A stretch of DNA of 64,000 bases, taken from positions 682,001 through 746,000 of the forward strand of contig NZ_NESF01000001.1 in NCBI RefSeq assembly GCF_003063665.1. The letters are read 5' to 3'. A program made the translations under genes and the position numbers. A model generated the notes under the pieces. That model worked only from the letters and a program-made list of their open reading frames with translations, was not told where the DNA came from and searched no databases. Source of the stretch: Limnohabitans sp. Hippo3. Lineage in GTDB: Bacteria; Pseudomonadota; Gammaproteobacteria; Burkholderiales; Burkholderiaceae_C. Below are positions 51,432 through 59,130 of the stretch, in pieces; the first letter of the stretch is position 1; each line of letters opens with the position of its first letter.

Positions 51432-51838
51432 TTAGTCGTCCATGCTGTCGCGGCGCACATGGCCTGTAGCCCTATCGCGGGACAGCACATGGAACCGCAC
51501 CTGATCACCCTTACCTTTGTCCATCAGCAGGTCGAACCACTTGAGCAGCACGTAATCGTGTGTCGCGAGAATGATTTGCTGGCCATTTCGTGATAGTTCG
51601 AGCAGCACCTCGACCAACTGCCTCATCAACTTCGGATTCAAGTTGGATTCAGGCTCATCCCACAGCAAAGGACCAGACAGCCATTCATTGACCTGGTTGC
51701 CAAAGTCCTCAATCGACAAGGTGAACTGTTTGCTGTATTTGTCCAGAATGCCTTTGGCATGATCAGCATCAGTGCCGCTGGCCTCGACATAGGCTTTGGC
51801 AATGTTGGCCGACTCCAGCATCGTTGACGCGGTGCCAT
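51432..51838 (-). pseudogene. C-terminal fragment of an ABC/AAA-type ATPase
   Basis: The frame at 51923-51432 encodes a Walker-B/D-loop segment (LLWDEPESNLNPKLMRQL) and a switch-His segment (IILATHDYVLLKWFDLL). There is no Walker A, and the fragment ends early at RRDSMDD. Resemblance to the family begins at about STMLESANIAKAYVEASGTD (near 51838). Upstream of that the frame only shadows the neighbouring gene. It is read as a remnant left by a deletion. Such ATPases occur in Old-like and other defence or housekeeping contexts; the original system cannot be named. Confidence 0.6.
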
Positions 51839-52245
51839 GCATACAGGCGCAACTGTTCTGGGTGGGCACTGATGTCATGACCGTGGACGTACTGGGTGCA
51901 CTGGCTGCGGGTTGCCAATTCATAACGAGGAACGTCCCGGTATTGCTCGGCCAATGCTTCTTGAGCTTTCTTGCTGGCCAAAGCCTCAGGCGTGGGCTTT
52001 TCTACAAAGCCGAAACCAGGGAAATAGTTTCTGTATGAGATGGCAGGCTGTGCACCCGCCATGCAAAACAGCTCATGGCAATGTGGGCAGACCACCAACG
52101 GCGGTGTCTGCGGCAACATGCGGGCTTTCATTTGACCGTCAGAGCGGTATTGCGCACCCAGCGTGTTACCTGAACTGAGGGTTCGGCGAGAAAACAAGCC
52201 ATCGCAGGAGGTGCAACGGTACAGAAGAATGGGTCCGGGGAGCAT
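51769..52245 (-). pseudogene. Zinc-ribbon-like protein, apparently truncated at the deletion junction
   Basis: A 158-residue frame from MLPGPILLYRC. It has two Cys pairs (CTSCDGLF and CPHCHELFC) and a SGNTLGAQYRSDGQ segment, then an acidic/helical part ending QLRLYAWHR. Proteins of this kind usually continue WHR-x-ND. Here the frame turns to unrelated residues after WHR (about 51840) and stops 20 codons later, at the point where the ATPase fragment begins in another frame. An AAAAAGGA ribosome site precedes the start. Family function is unknown to me. It may still be expressed. Confidence 0.55.
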
Positions 52246-52448
52246 GCTGAATCCTTTTTCGACAAATGGATCGTATGGGCATGAAAGCTCTCGCCCTGAG
52301 CCTTGAGCCCTGTGCATGAATACAGTGCCTCAATGGCATTGACCGCGAGGATTCAGAGACTTGGGTCTCTGGGTCATTTATGTCATTTTTGACAAAGTGC
52401 CCAGATTTGTGTTCTTCTAAAAAAGGAACAGCACTCATTGGACCCGAG

Positions 52449-53072
52449 ATGAAAGAAACCGAAGTCAAACCCTCTTTGCGCATCAGCCACATCGTTCATG
52501 GGCGTGAATCTCGGGGCAACCGCGTGTATTACCTGGTCGACCCCAAGGGTCAGGGCACGTTGTCGGCGGTGCCAGAGACTGTGGTGCTCCGCCGATGGCG
52601 ACAAAGGCGTTTTGATGGGTACAGGTTTTATGGCACCAGGCTGAGTGCGACCATCTGGCGTGCCGTGTCGAAGGCATTGGGCCAGAACGCCAAACAGTTG
52701 TGCAGCATGTCACTGGCTGAGCTGACCCAAGCCATTGCGCGTAAGCGACCTGCATTGCGACAGGCGTTCCTGGCATTACCTGCGCCCGAGGCCTTGCACA
52801 CGCTGTTTGCTGTATGCGGCCCCAGTCGTCTGCAAGCGATTCTGAATAAGCATCTGTCAGCAGCACACGCTGGTTTATCGGGGGTGCCTGACTTGTTTGT
52901 CTACGCCATACATCTGACGACAGGCAAACCGGCCATCGCAAGATTTGTAGAAGTCAAAAAACCCGAGGAGCCGGTATCCCAAGTCCAGTTGGATGAAATT
53001 GCCTTTCTCAACGGCCTGGGCTTGCACGCCAGGGTGCTGCGCTTGAAGGAACGCGCTTCGACACTGAAATAA
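52449..53072 (+). CDS. VRR-NUC domain nuclease
   Basis: A 207-residue protein if started at MKETEVKPSL (52449); an in-frame ATG at 52380 adds 23 residues. The C-terminal about 85 residues match VRR-NUC (PF08774): GVPDLFVYAIH with the active-site Asp, RFVEVKKPEEPVSQVQ with the E-x-K pair, and QLDEIAFLNGLGLHARVLRL (shortened). The N-terminal 120 residues are helical/basic and not recognised. VRR-NUC enzymes cut branched DNA, or serve phage and restriction roles. A row of two small genes follows on the same strand. Confidence 0.85.
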   Translation: MKETEVKPSLRISHIVHGRESRGNRVYYLVDPKGQGTLSAVPETVVLRRWRQRRFDGYRFYGTRLSATIWRAVSKALGQNAKQLCSMSLAELTQAIARKRPALRQAFLALPAPEALHTLFAVCGPSRLQAILNKHLSAAHAGLSGVPDLFVYAIHLTTGKPAIARFVEVKKPEEPVSQVQLDEIAFLNGLGLHARVLRLKERASTLK

Positions 53073-53143
53073 AGAACAGTGCCATGGGTCATGCACTGAG
53101 CCTAGATCCGGGCAACCTCCGTCCACTTTCACAAAGGTAGAAC

Positions 53144-53359
53144 ATGAGCAAAAAATCCGTAGACGAAATCATTTCGATGGCGAAGAACATCACCAACCAA
53201 GCTGCAAATGCTGGTGAAGCGGCAGCGGTATCGCCGGAACTGATGGATGCGATCCAGTCGGTGGCTGCACAGATCAAGCGTTCAGCGGGGGCTGACAGCG
53301 GGCTGGCCGCACTGGTGGATCAAGTGCAGGCGCTTGCCAAGGGCGCTGACAAAAAGTGA
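53144..53359 (+). CDS. Small hypothetical helical protein
   Basis: A 71-residue acidic/Ala-rich helical protein starting MSKKSVDEIISMAKNI, preceded by AAAGGTAG, a moderate ribosome site. No recognised domain. The stop is 7 bp before the next small gene, so the two are probably co-translated. Confidence 0.65.
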   Translation: MSKKSVDEIISMAKNITNQAANAGEAAAVSPELMDAIQSVAAQIKRSAGADSGLAALVDQVQALAKGADKK

Positions 53360-53366
53360 ATGCCCC

Positions 53367-53558
53367 ATGTCGCTGGAAATCCGAAACTGCCAATTTCGCT
53401 TTGAGTGTCCGAAAACTTGGGATTCGTTGACAAAGACATCGACATCGACGGTGCGGTTTTGCGACCAATGCCGACGCGACGTTCACTATTGCAAAACGCC
53501 AACCCAACTTCACGCGGCCATGGTGAAAAACCAGTGTGTAGCGGGCCCAGTGGGGTAG
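53367..53558 (+). CDS. Small Cys-rich zinc-ribbon-like protein
   Basis: A 63-residue protein with Cys in FECPKTWDSL, VRFCDQCRRDVHYC and NQCVAG. The pattern ECPKxWxxL...VRFCxxC...VxxC...CVA recurs in small bacterial proteins of unknown function and suggests one bound zinc. It sits 7 bp after the 71-residue gene. Confidence 0.7.
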   Translation: MSLEIRNCQFRFECPKTWDSLTKTSTSTVRFCDQCRRDVHYCKTPTQLHAAMVKNQCVAGPVG

Positions 53559-53567
53559 GACTTGCAG

Positions 53568-54173
53568 TCAAGCCTTGGTCATCAAAGACTCAAGTTCGGT
53601 CACCGCCTGACTGAACTCACCCAACAGTGGGCTAGACCAACCATCTGACAGGGACTGCAGGCACCCTTTGTAATACCAAATTTGCTTGTCTGCGGCTTTG
53701 TTGGCACTACCAGCCATCTCGTTTTTCCAGGCCGTAGCGCCCTTGGCGCGGATATCGCGCAAGGTGTTGCTGAGGTTGTGCAACTTGTCTGCCGTCACGA
53801 CGAGTCTTGCGTTGTGTGGCTCTTCGCGCATGCGGTCGATGTAGGCTTGTTTGCGCGGCTGCCATTGCGGCTTGGGCGTTTCAAACGTGTCGGTACAGCA
53901 TTCGACAATGTCGGCAACTTCATCACCAAACATGACACGGACCGTATCGAGCATTGGCCGCCCGCCACAATCCTCAGCCGCGTCGTGCAACAGCCCCGCA
54001 ATGGCTTGATCTTCGTTACCGCCATATTCCAGAACAAGCGCACTGACGGCCATCAAGTGACTGATGTATGGAGCGCCTCTTCCGCCACGTGCCTGGGTCG
54101 CGTGGATTTGGTTGGCAAACTGTAAAGCCAGCGCAAAGCGTGGAGAGAGCAAAGGGGTTTCTGATTTCAACAT
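53568..54173 (-). CDS. HD-domain phosphohydrolase, SpoT/MESH1-like
   Basis: A 201-residue protein. The metal-binding HD motif is in AIAGLLHDAAEDCGG, with an upstream His in PYISHLMAVS and a later ADKLHNLSNTLRDI. This order (HL...LLHDxxED...DKLHNL) is that of the RelA/SpoT hydrolase and small alarmone hydrolases. It carries no synthetase or TGS domain, so it is a free-standing hydrolase, probably of ppGpp-like nucleotides. Start MLKSETPLLS at 54173 has an AAAGGA ribosome site. A terminator-like hairpin lies just upstream. Confidence 0.85.
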   Translation of the reverse strand: MLKSETPLLSPRFALALQFANQIHATQARGGRGAPYISHLMAVSALVLEYGGNEDQAIAGLLHDAAEDCGGRPMLDTVRVMFGDEVADIVECCTDTFETPKPQWQPRKQAYIDRMREEPHNARLVVTADKLHNLSNTLRDIRAKGATAWKNEMAGSANKAADKQIWYYKGCLQSLSDGWSSPLLGEFSQAVTELESLMTKA

Positions 54174-54190
54174 GGTTGTCCTTTTGCCAG

Positions 54191-54236
54191 GAAACAAAAA
54201 CAACCGACCGCGACCCTGGCGCTCGCGGCCGGTCGG
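54191..54236 (-). promoter_or_regulatory. Attenuator-like hairpin and U-tract in the HD-gene leader
   Basis: On the minus strand, CCGACC pairs with GGTCGG, and an inner GCGA/TCGC stem completes the hairpin (54204-54236). TTGTTTTTGTTT follows directly, then the ribosome site and ATG at 54173. This is the form of an intrinsic terminator inside the leader, so expression may depend on read-through. Confidence 0.5.
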
Positions 54237-54323
54237 GATATGTATGTGTTGAGGGTTGCGTGGTGAGTGCTTGCGAGAGTTCGCGTACCACGTATTTATT
54301 ATGCCACTGGCCTGCACGACATC

Positions 54324-54351
54324 TTGTTCAATGGGCATAGTCCTCTATAAA
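54324..54351 (+). promoter_or_regulatory. Candidate promoter for the beta-flower-like gene
   Basis: TTGTTC at 54324-54329 and TATAAA at 54346-54351 are spaced by 16 bp, about 54 bp before the ATG at 54405. The local sequence is AT-rich. Confidence 0.45.
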
Positions 54352-54404
54352 AAATTAGCACTTTTATATTACCTGATTTCCATCCCTGACCATCCAAACC
54401 ACCT

Positions 54405-54812
54405 ATGCCAGCTAATACCCAACCTCTTCCGATCGTTACCTTGATTGTTCTGAGTCTGCTGATGCCTGCCGCTTTGGCCCAGCGCATGTACGACAGCAGC
54501 GGGCGTGCTTTGGGGCGGGTGGATGCCGAGCGGTTTTACAGCGCCTCGGGCCAGCAGATCGGGCGGGTCGATGGTGAGCGCGTTTACGACGGCTCAGGGC
54601 GGCAACTGGGGCGCATCGACGGGGACCGTGCCTACAACGCATCGGGCCGCCAGATCGGCCGCATCGATGGTGACCGGCTGTACAGCGCTTCGGGCTCGCA
54701 GATGGGCCGCATTGACGGCGAGCGCCTGTACGACGGCTCAGGCCGCCAGATCGGCCGCGCCGATGGCCTGCGGCGCATGCAAATGATCGTCTTCTTCTAT
54801 TTCTTCATGTGA
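54405..54812 (+). CDS. Exported six-repeat protein, 5-fold beta-flower-like
   Basis: A 135-residue protein with a signal peptide (IVTLIVLSLLMPAALAQ). Residues 29-124 are six perfect-length 16-residue repeats of the form Y-x-x-SGRQ-x-GRIDG-x-R. The DNA repeats are 48 bp each, 54489-54776. Such Y-SG-GRIDG repeats occur in the 5-fold beta-flower proteins, a fold of unknown function seen in secreted bacterial proteins. The short tail MQMIVFFYFFM is very hydrophobic and could be a membrane anchor. Confidence 0.8.
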   Translation: MPANTQPLPIVTLIVLSLLMPAALAQRMYDSSGRALGRVDAERFYSASGQQIGRVDGERVYDGSGRQLGRIDGDRAYNASGRQIGRIDGDRLYSASGSQMGRIDGERLYDGSGRQIGRADGLRRMQMIVFFYFFM

Positions 54813-54870
54813 GGTGGAGGCTCCCGGCTATGCAGGACGGACAGGTTTAGCGTTGGCTGCCCGTCTGAAT

Positions 54871-54914
54871 TTGGCACCCCGACCCCAAAACACTTATACT
54901 TTCACTTATACTTT
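54871..54914 (+). promoter_or_regulatory. Candidate promoter/operator of the toxin-antitoxin pair
   Basis: Two perfect tandem copies of CACTTATACTTT lie at 54891-54902 and 54903-54914, 19 bp before the antitoxin start. Each contains a TATACT box. TTGGCA at 54871-54876 is 19 bp before the first box. Tandem operators of this kind fit autoregulation by a ribbon-helix-helix antitoxin. Confidence 0.5.
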
Positions 54915-54933
54915 GTCGCAATGGAGTTGAACC

Positions 54934-55164
54934 ATGTCACAAATCACGCTGTACTTGGACGATGCCACCCAAGCCTTGGTTGATGAAGCAGCCAAAGCCA
55001 ATGGGGTTTCCAAGAGCCGATGGGTGGCGGACATCATCCGCACTTATGCGGCGCACGATTGGCCGCAGGACTGCCTGGCGCTGGCGGGCCGTTTTGCAGA
55101 CTTCCCCTTGCAGGAAGATGTTCCCCAAATCCAACCCGCCGATGTCCCGCGCCTGATTTTTTGA
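54934..55164 (+). CDS. Ribbon-helix-helix (CopG-type) antitoxin
   Basis: A 76-residue protein. The N-terminus MSQITLYLDDATQALVDEAA is a beta-strand plus helix A, followed by NGVSKSRWVADIIRTY as helix B, the usual RHH DNA-binding fold. The C-terminal FADFPLQEDVPQIQPADVPR is the likely toxin-binding tail. A GGAG ribosome site precedes the start. The PIN toxin gene starts 9 bp after its stop. Confidence 0.88.
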   Translation: MSQITLYLDDATQALVDEAAKANGVSKSRWVADIIRTYAAHDWPQDCLALAGRFADFPLQEDVPQIQPADVPRLIF

Positions 55165-55173
55165 TGCTCGGCC

Positions 55174-55581
55174 ATGTTGATCCTCGACAGCAACACCATC
55201 AGCTATTACTTCAGAGGTGACCCGCAGGTGGTGCCTCGCATGCAAGCAGTAAGACCGGGCACGCTCGGCGTTCCGGCCATTGTGGCCTACGAGTTGCGCT
55301 ACGGACTGATGCGCTTACCCAAAGAAGCAGCCGAACCTCGCCTGGCCGCGTTGGCACAATTTTTTCGCCCTTTGCAAATGCTGCCCTTTGATGATGAATG
55401 TGCCTTGCAGGCTGCCAAAATTCGCATCGCTTTGGAAGCGGCAGGCACACTCATCGGTCCACACGATACCTTGATAGCGGCCACTGCCATGCGCCATCAA
55501 GCGGCGCTCATCACGCGCAATGTGCGCGAGTTTTCTCGGGTACCGGGCCTGCAGTGCATCAACTGGCACGACCCGACTTAG
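55174..55581 (+). CDS. vapC: PIN-domain ribonuclease toxin, VapC family
   Basis: A 135-residue PIN-domain protein. The first acidic residue is in MLILDSNTISYYF, a Glu in AYELRYGL, an Asp in GPHDTLIAATA and the last acidic/Asn region in ITRNVREFSRV. The pattern is that of VapC-type tRNA/mRNA endonuclease toxins. The 3' end overlaps the convergent HupE-family gene by 4 bp. Confidence 0.9.
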   Translation: MLILDSNTISYYFRGDPQVVPRMQAVRPGTLGVPAIVAYELRYGLMRLPKEAAEPRLAALAQFFRPLQMLPFDDECALQAAKIRIALEAAGTLIGPHDTLIAATAMRHQAALITRNVREFSRVPGLQCINWHDPT

Positions 55582-56759
55582 CCCAACCATCCCACACGCT
55601 CCAGCGTCCAGAACACCCCCAGCACCACAACGGCCGCAGAGCCACCCACCACCACCACCCAGCGGTAGAGGCGTGTGTGGCGCAGCCACCAAGCCACAGG
55701 CAAAAACGCGCCCACGATGGCCAGTTGCCCCAGCTCCACGCCGATGTTGAAGCCGCCCAACGCGGCCAGCAGCGCACTGGCGGGCAGGCCCAGATCGAGC
55801 AAGACGCTGGCAAAGCCAAAGCCGTGTACCAGACCAAACACAAAGGCCAAGCGCCAGCGCTTGAGGGCGCTGAAACCCAGCAAATTGTTCAGCGCGGCCA
55901 GCACCACCGAAATGGCAATGGCTGGCTCCACCAGATCGGCGGGCGGCGTGAGCCAGCCCGTGATGGTCAAGCCCAACGTGATGGAGTGCGCCACCGTGAA
56001 GGCCGTGACGACCGCCAGCACGTCCAGCACCACGGGCCGAGCCTGCTTGGCCGCTTGCCAATCCACCACCTTTTGCCGAGAAGGCTGCAAGGGGGCCAGC
56101 ACCAAGAGGCTGAGCAGGAAGACGATGTGGTCGATGCCGATCCAGATGTGCCACACGCCCTCGAGGATGTAGCGCCCAAACACTTTGAGCGGGCTGTTGT
56201 CTGCGCGGCCGATGCGGGCCTCTGGCCTTTCAGGGCTGAGCAAAGCACTGCTTTGGTGGTCCCCCAGATCCACCTTGAGCAAGCCGCGGTGCAGACTGTC
56301 TTGCGCAAAGATCAAGTCATAACGCAGCGCCAAACGGGCATCGGCCGCGTCTGCCGCAGAGGACAGCCCCGGGCAACTCATGACCCACAGGGCGCTCAGG
56401 TAGGTGCCATCGGCGTGCTCGCTGGCTTGCAGGTCTGCACGGCCCAAGGCGCACTGTTGTCCAGCCGCAGCCAGGGCAATGCCCTGCGCCAGCCAGTCGT
56501 TCAACTCGGGGCTTCGCGCCTGCGTCTCGCCCCAAGTGACTTGGCCATCGCGGTTGGCGTCGAGGTCAAAAATCAGGTCAAGGTCCCGCATGTGGACATC
56601 GGCCCTGAGTGTCAACGCGGTGCCAGACGTCCTAAGCGTGAGGTAGCTGTTGCTGCTGGAGTGTGCCTGGGCCACAGGGGTGCTGAGCAGGCTGAACACA
56701 GCCAAAGCAGCAGCCACCCACCAGCGCCGCGCCAAGCCTTTGCTTGGAGAAGTCATCAT
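55578..56759 (-). CDS. HupE/UreJ family membrane protein with periplasmic EF-hand-like domain
   Basis: A 393-residue protein with a signal peptide (AALAVFSLLSTPVAQA), a periplasmic domain of about 170 residues, then about seven membrane helices of the HupE/UreJ-2 type (HIWIGIDHIVFLLSLL, ITLGLTITGW, FVFGLVHGFGFASVL). The periplasmic part has an EF-hand-like loop DLDANRDGQVTWGE that could bind Ca. HupE/UreJ proteins move nickel or cobalt, but no hydrogenase or urease genes are nearby. The start overlaps the preceding TPR gene by 4 bp (ATGA). Confidence 0.88.
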   Translation of the reverse strand: MMTSPSKGLARRWWVAAALAVFSLLSTPVAQAHSSSNSYLTLRTSGTALTLRADVHMRDLDLIFDLDANRDGQVTWGETQARSPELNDWLAQGIALAAAGQQCALGRADLQASEHADGTYLSALWVMSCPGLSSAADAADARLALRYDLIFAQDSLHRGLLKVDLGDHQSSALLSPERPEARIGRADNSPLKVFGRYILEGVWHIWIGIDHIVFLLSLLVLAPLQPSRQKVVDWQAAKQARPVVLDVLAVVTAFTVAHSITLGLTITGWLTPPADLVEPAIAISVVLAALNNLLGFSALKRWRLAFVFGLVHGFGFASVLLDLGLPASALLAALGGFNIGVELGQLAIVGAFLPVAWWLRHTRLYRWVVVVGGSAAVVVLGVFWTLERVGWLG

Positions 56760-58036
56760 GGACGCCCCCCGGTCCAGCTCGGGTGAGACTGGAGCTGCGC
56801 CAGCATCGGCGTCAATTGCGGATCGGTATAACCGGTTTTTTCTGCCCACTTGACCACGGGCTCGGCAGCCCGGGCTTGGCCCAAAGCCAACGCAGCCTGC
56901 ACAAACAAGAGCGCATCGGGCGGTTCTTTTTGCAACTGCCAGTTGTCGATGGACAAAGCCAGCCCCGCCTTCAGATCGCGCCCGTAGGCAATTTGGTAAA
57001 TGAGTTTGGGTCGCTCGATCAAGGCCTCTTGCCGCAAGGCTTGCGACTGAAGCCGCGCTTCCAACTGGCTGGCCAAGCGGCCTTCGTCCGGGTCTTTCAA
57101 TCCACGACTGGCCAACACCGCCTGCATCAAGAGCGCATCGGTCAGGGTCGCAGGGCTGTTTGGGGCATTGCTGCTGGTGGCGGCCATGGCGATGGTTTTG
57201 GCTTCGCGGTACTGGCCTTGCTGGTTGAGCAAGTCGGCCAAAGACAAGCGGATCAGGTGCGACTGCGGACTGGCTTTGAGACGCTGCCCCCAAACGGCCA
57301 AAGCTTTCGCAGGCTGTCCGGCCACGCGCTGCGCCTCGCCCAAATGGAAGCCCAACCAGTCTTGCGAGGCGGCATCTTGGTAGCTGGCGGAGCGAAGGGC
57401 CCGGCTCAACATGTCCACCGCTGGCAATGGCTGGCCTGTGCGGTAGAGCAACACCGCACGGTAGACCTGGGCTTCCTCTGCACCGAGCAAGCGGCTCATT
57501 TCCTCAATGTCTTTCTGGGCCGCCGACATGTCGGCCAAGAGCAGGTGCAAGGCAAAGCGCCAGGACCAAAATTCGGCGCGTGCAGGCTCCAGGGCGATGG
57601 CGCGGTTGATGTCTTGCAAGCCATCCTGAAAATCGTGAAAGCCTTGCTTGACCAAGCCCCGCAAAAAATAAGCCTCTGCAGGCAGGTCAGCCACTGTCCA
57701 CCAGGGCTTCAAAGCCGCCTTGGCCGAGCCATACCAGCGCAAGTCACCTTCGGTCAGGCCCAGCGTGAAAACCGCTCTGGCATAGGCCAGTGCGGTGGGC
57801 AAGTTTTGAGGCTGGGCCCGCCAGGCTTGGTCCAAAGCCCGCAAAGAATCTGGACGACCCTTGGCGGCATGCACCGACGCGGACAAAACCACCGCAGATG
57901 CAGCGGGCTTGAAACGCTCTTGTGCGGCAACAGGTGACACGGCCAAGAAGCACCCCAAAAGCGCGGTCACAACTGCGCCTGAAATCGGTGGGAAAGCATC
58001 ACAGCGGTGGCGATGGGTTTTGTCCATGGTTTTCAT
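56756..58036 (-). CDS. Exported TPR-repeat protein
   Basis: A 426-residue protein with an N-terminal signal segment (VVTALLGCFLAVSPVAAQ) and a helical body with tetratricopeptide-like repeats (for example AEAYFLRGLVKQGFHDFQDG and the SLADLLNQQGQYREAK segment). It probably acts as a periplasmic scaffold. It is translationally coupled to the HupE/UreJ-family gene, so the two likely work together. No partner enzyme is visible. Confidence 0.85.
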   Translation of the reverse strand: MKTMDKTHRHRCDAFPPISGAVVTALLGCFLAVSPVAAQERFKPAASAVVLSASVHAAKGRPDSLRALDQAWRAQPQNLPTALAYARAVFTLGLTEGDLRWYGSAKAALKPWWTVADLPAEAYFLRGLVKQGFHDFQDGLQDINRAIALEPARAEFWSWRFALHLLLADMSAAQKDIEEMSRLLGAEEAQVYRAVLLYRTGQPLPAVDMLSRALRSASYQDAASQDWLGFHLGEAQRVAGQPAKALAVWGQRLKASPQSHLIRLSLADLLNQQGQYREAKTIAMAATSSNAPNSPATLTDALLMQAVLASRGLKDPDEGRLASQLEARLQSQALRQEALIERPKLIYQIAYGRDLKAGLALSIDNWQLQKEPPDALLFVQAALALGQARAAEPVVKWAEKTGYTDPQLTPMLAQLQSHPSWTGGRP

Positions 58037-58133
58037 GTGCCTTTGATGCTTGATAGTATGGGTCTGTGCATTGGCTCACACCGATTCACCATTCTTGTCC
58101 TTTTTATCAACCTCTCTCCTCCAAGGTGTTTTT

Positions 58134-58286
58134 ATGAAATTCGTGATGACCGCTCTCGTTTCCGCTTTCATGTTGGTGTCCATGCCCGCCTTCGCAGGTG
58201 CGCACGGCGGCGGCAAAATGGACGACAAAAAAGTCGACTGCTCCAAGAAAGAAAACGAAAAGAACCCTGCTTGCGTCAAGAAGTAA
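58134..58286 (+). CDS. Small exported protein with C-terminal Cys pair
   Basis: A 50-residue protein. A signal peptide (MTALVSAFMLVSMPAFAG) is followed by a short charged mature part with DCSKKENEKNPACVKK, in which the two Cys may form a disulfide. The start MKFVMTALVS is chosen, although it has only a weak ribosome site; a longer frame from 58050 has no support. A clear terminator follows. Unknown function. Confidence 0.75.
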   Translation: MKFVMTALVSAFMLVSMPAFAGAHGGGKMDDKKVDCSKKENEKNPACVKK

Positions 58287-58307
58287 ACTTTCTTGCTTTC
58301 AGGCCTG

Positions 58308-58331
58308 AACCCCTTTCGAGGGGTTTTTTTA
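58308..58331 (+). terminator. Intrinsic terminator
   Basis: AACCCC pairs with GGGGTT around a 6-base loop and is followed by a run of T. It ends the small exported-protein gene and lies just before the flavin-reductase gene. Confidence 0.85.
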
Positions 58332-58344
58332 CGAGTTGATCACC

Positions 58345-58977
58345 ATGCATTTCTACGAACCCCGCCTGGGCCACGGCCTCAAGCACGACCCGTTCAACGC
58401 CATCGTGGGCCCCCGCCCCATTGGCTGGGTGTCCAGCCGCAGCGCGAGCGGCGTGCTGAACCTGGCCCCGTACAGCTTTTTCAGCGCTTTCAACTACGTG
58501 CCGCCCGTCATCGGTTTTTCGAGCATTGGGCGCAAGGATTCGCTCAACAACATCGAGGCCACGGGTGAGTTTGTCTGGAACCTGGTCACCCGCGATCTGG
58601 CCGAGGTGATGAACCAGACCTGTGAGGCGGTGCCACCCGAGGTGAGCGAGTTTGATCTGGCGGGCCTGACGCCCGAGGCATCACGGGTGGTGGGTGTGCC
58701 ACGTGTGGCGCAAAGCCCGGTGAGCTTTGAGTGCCGCTGCACACAAATCCTGCAACTGCAAGACCTGCAGGGCCAGAAGATCGACACCTGGATGGTGTTT
58801 GGCCAGGTGGTGGGCATCCACATCGACGAGCGCTTGCTCAAGGGCGGGGTGTATGACACGGCCCATGCCGGGCACATTTTGCGCGGCGGCGGCGCAGCGG
58901 ATTACTTCACCATCGGGCCGGAACAGCTGTTCAAGATGTACCGCCCCGAAAGCGGTGCCCGCGACCTGCCCAAGTGA
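58345..58977 (+). CDS. Flavin reductase-like domain protein (FMN-binding)
   Basis: A 210-residue protein of the flavin-reductase-like FMN-binding family (PF01613). The N-terminus FNAIVGPRPIGWVSSRS and LAPYSFFSAFNYVPPVIGFSS (key PYSFF) are typical, and residues EFVWNLVTRDL follow. The ATG at 58345 is chosen over a TTG at 58336. Its partner oxygenase, if any, is not in the window. The 58978-59130 gap holds only a hairpin (CTGCCCC/GGGGCAG at 58990-59009) without a U-tract. Confidence 0.9.
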   Translation: MHFYEPRLGHGLKHDPFNAIVGPRPIGWVSSRSASGVLNLAPYSFFSAFNYVPPVIGFSSIGRKDSLNNIEATGEFVWNLVTRDLAEVMNQTCEAVPPEVSEFDLAGLTPEASRVVGVPRVAQSPVSFECRCTQILQLQDLQGQKIDTWMVFGQVVGIHIDERLLKGGVYDTAHAGHILRGGGAADYFTIGPEQLFKMYRPESGARDLPK

Positions 58978-59130
58978 GGCCTTACGGCCCTGCCCCAGCG
59001 AAGGGGCAGCGCCTGCGGGTGTCACCTGAGGGGCAGGCCGAGCGCCAGTGGCTGCGTTAATCTGGGCAAAGGGCTTCCGTTTTGCCAGCAGGCGGCTGTG
59101 GGCCTTTCACCCCAAGTTCAGGACAAAGAC

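Noticed and set aside
49453-55581. Accessory patch as a prophage or integrative element
   Set aside because: No integrase, structural phage genes, transposase or flanking direct repeats were seen, and no tRNA gene borders it.
58990-59009. Perfect 7-bp hairpin after the flavin reductase gene as a terminator
   Set aside because: No U-tract follows on either strand, so it was only mentioned in the neighbouring entry.
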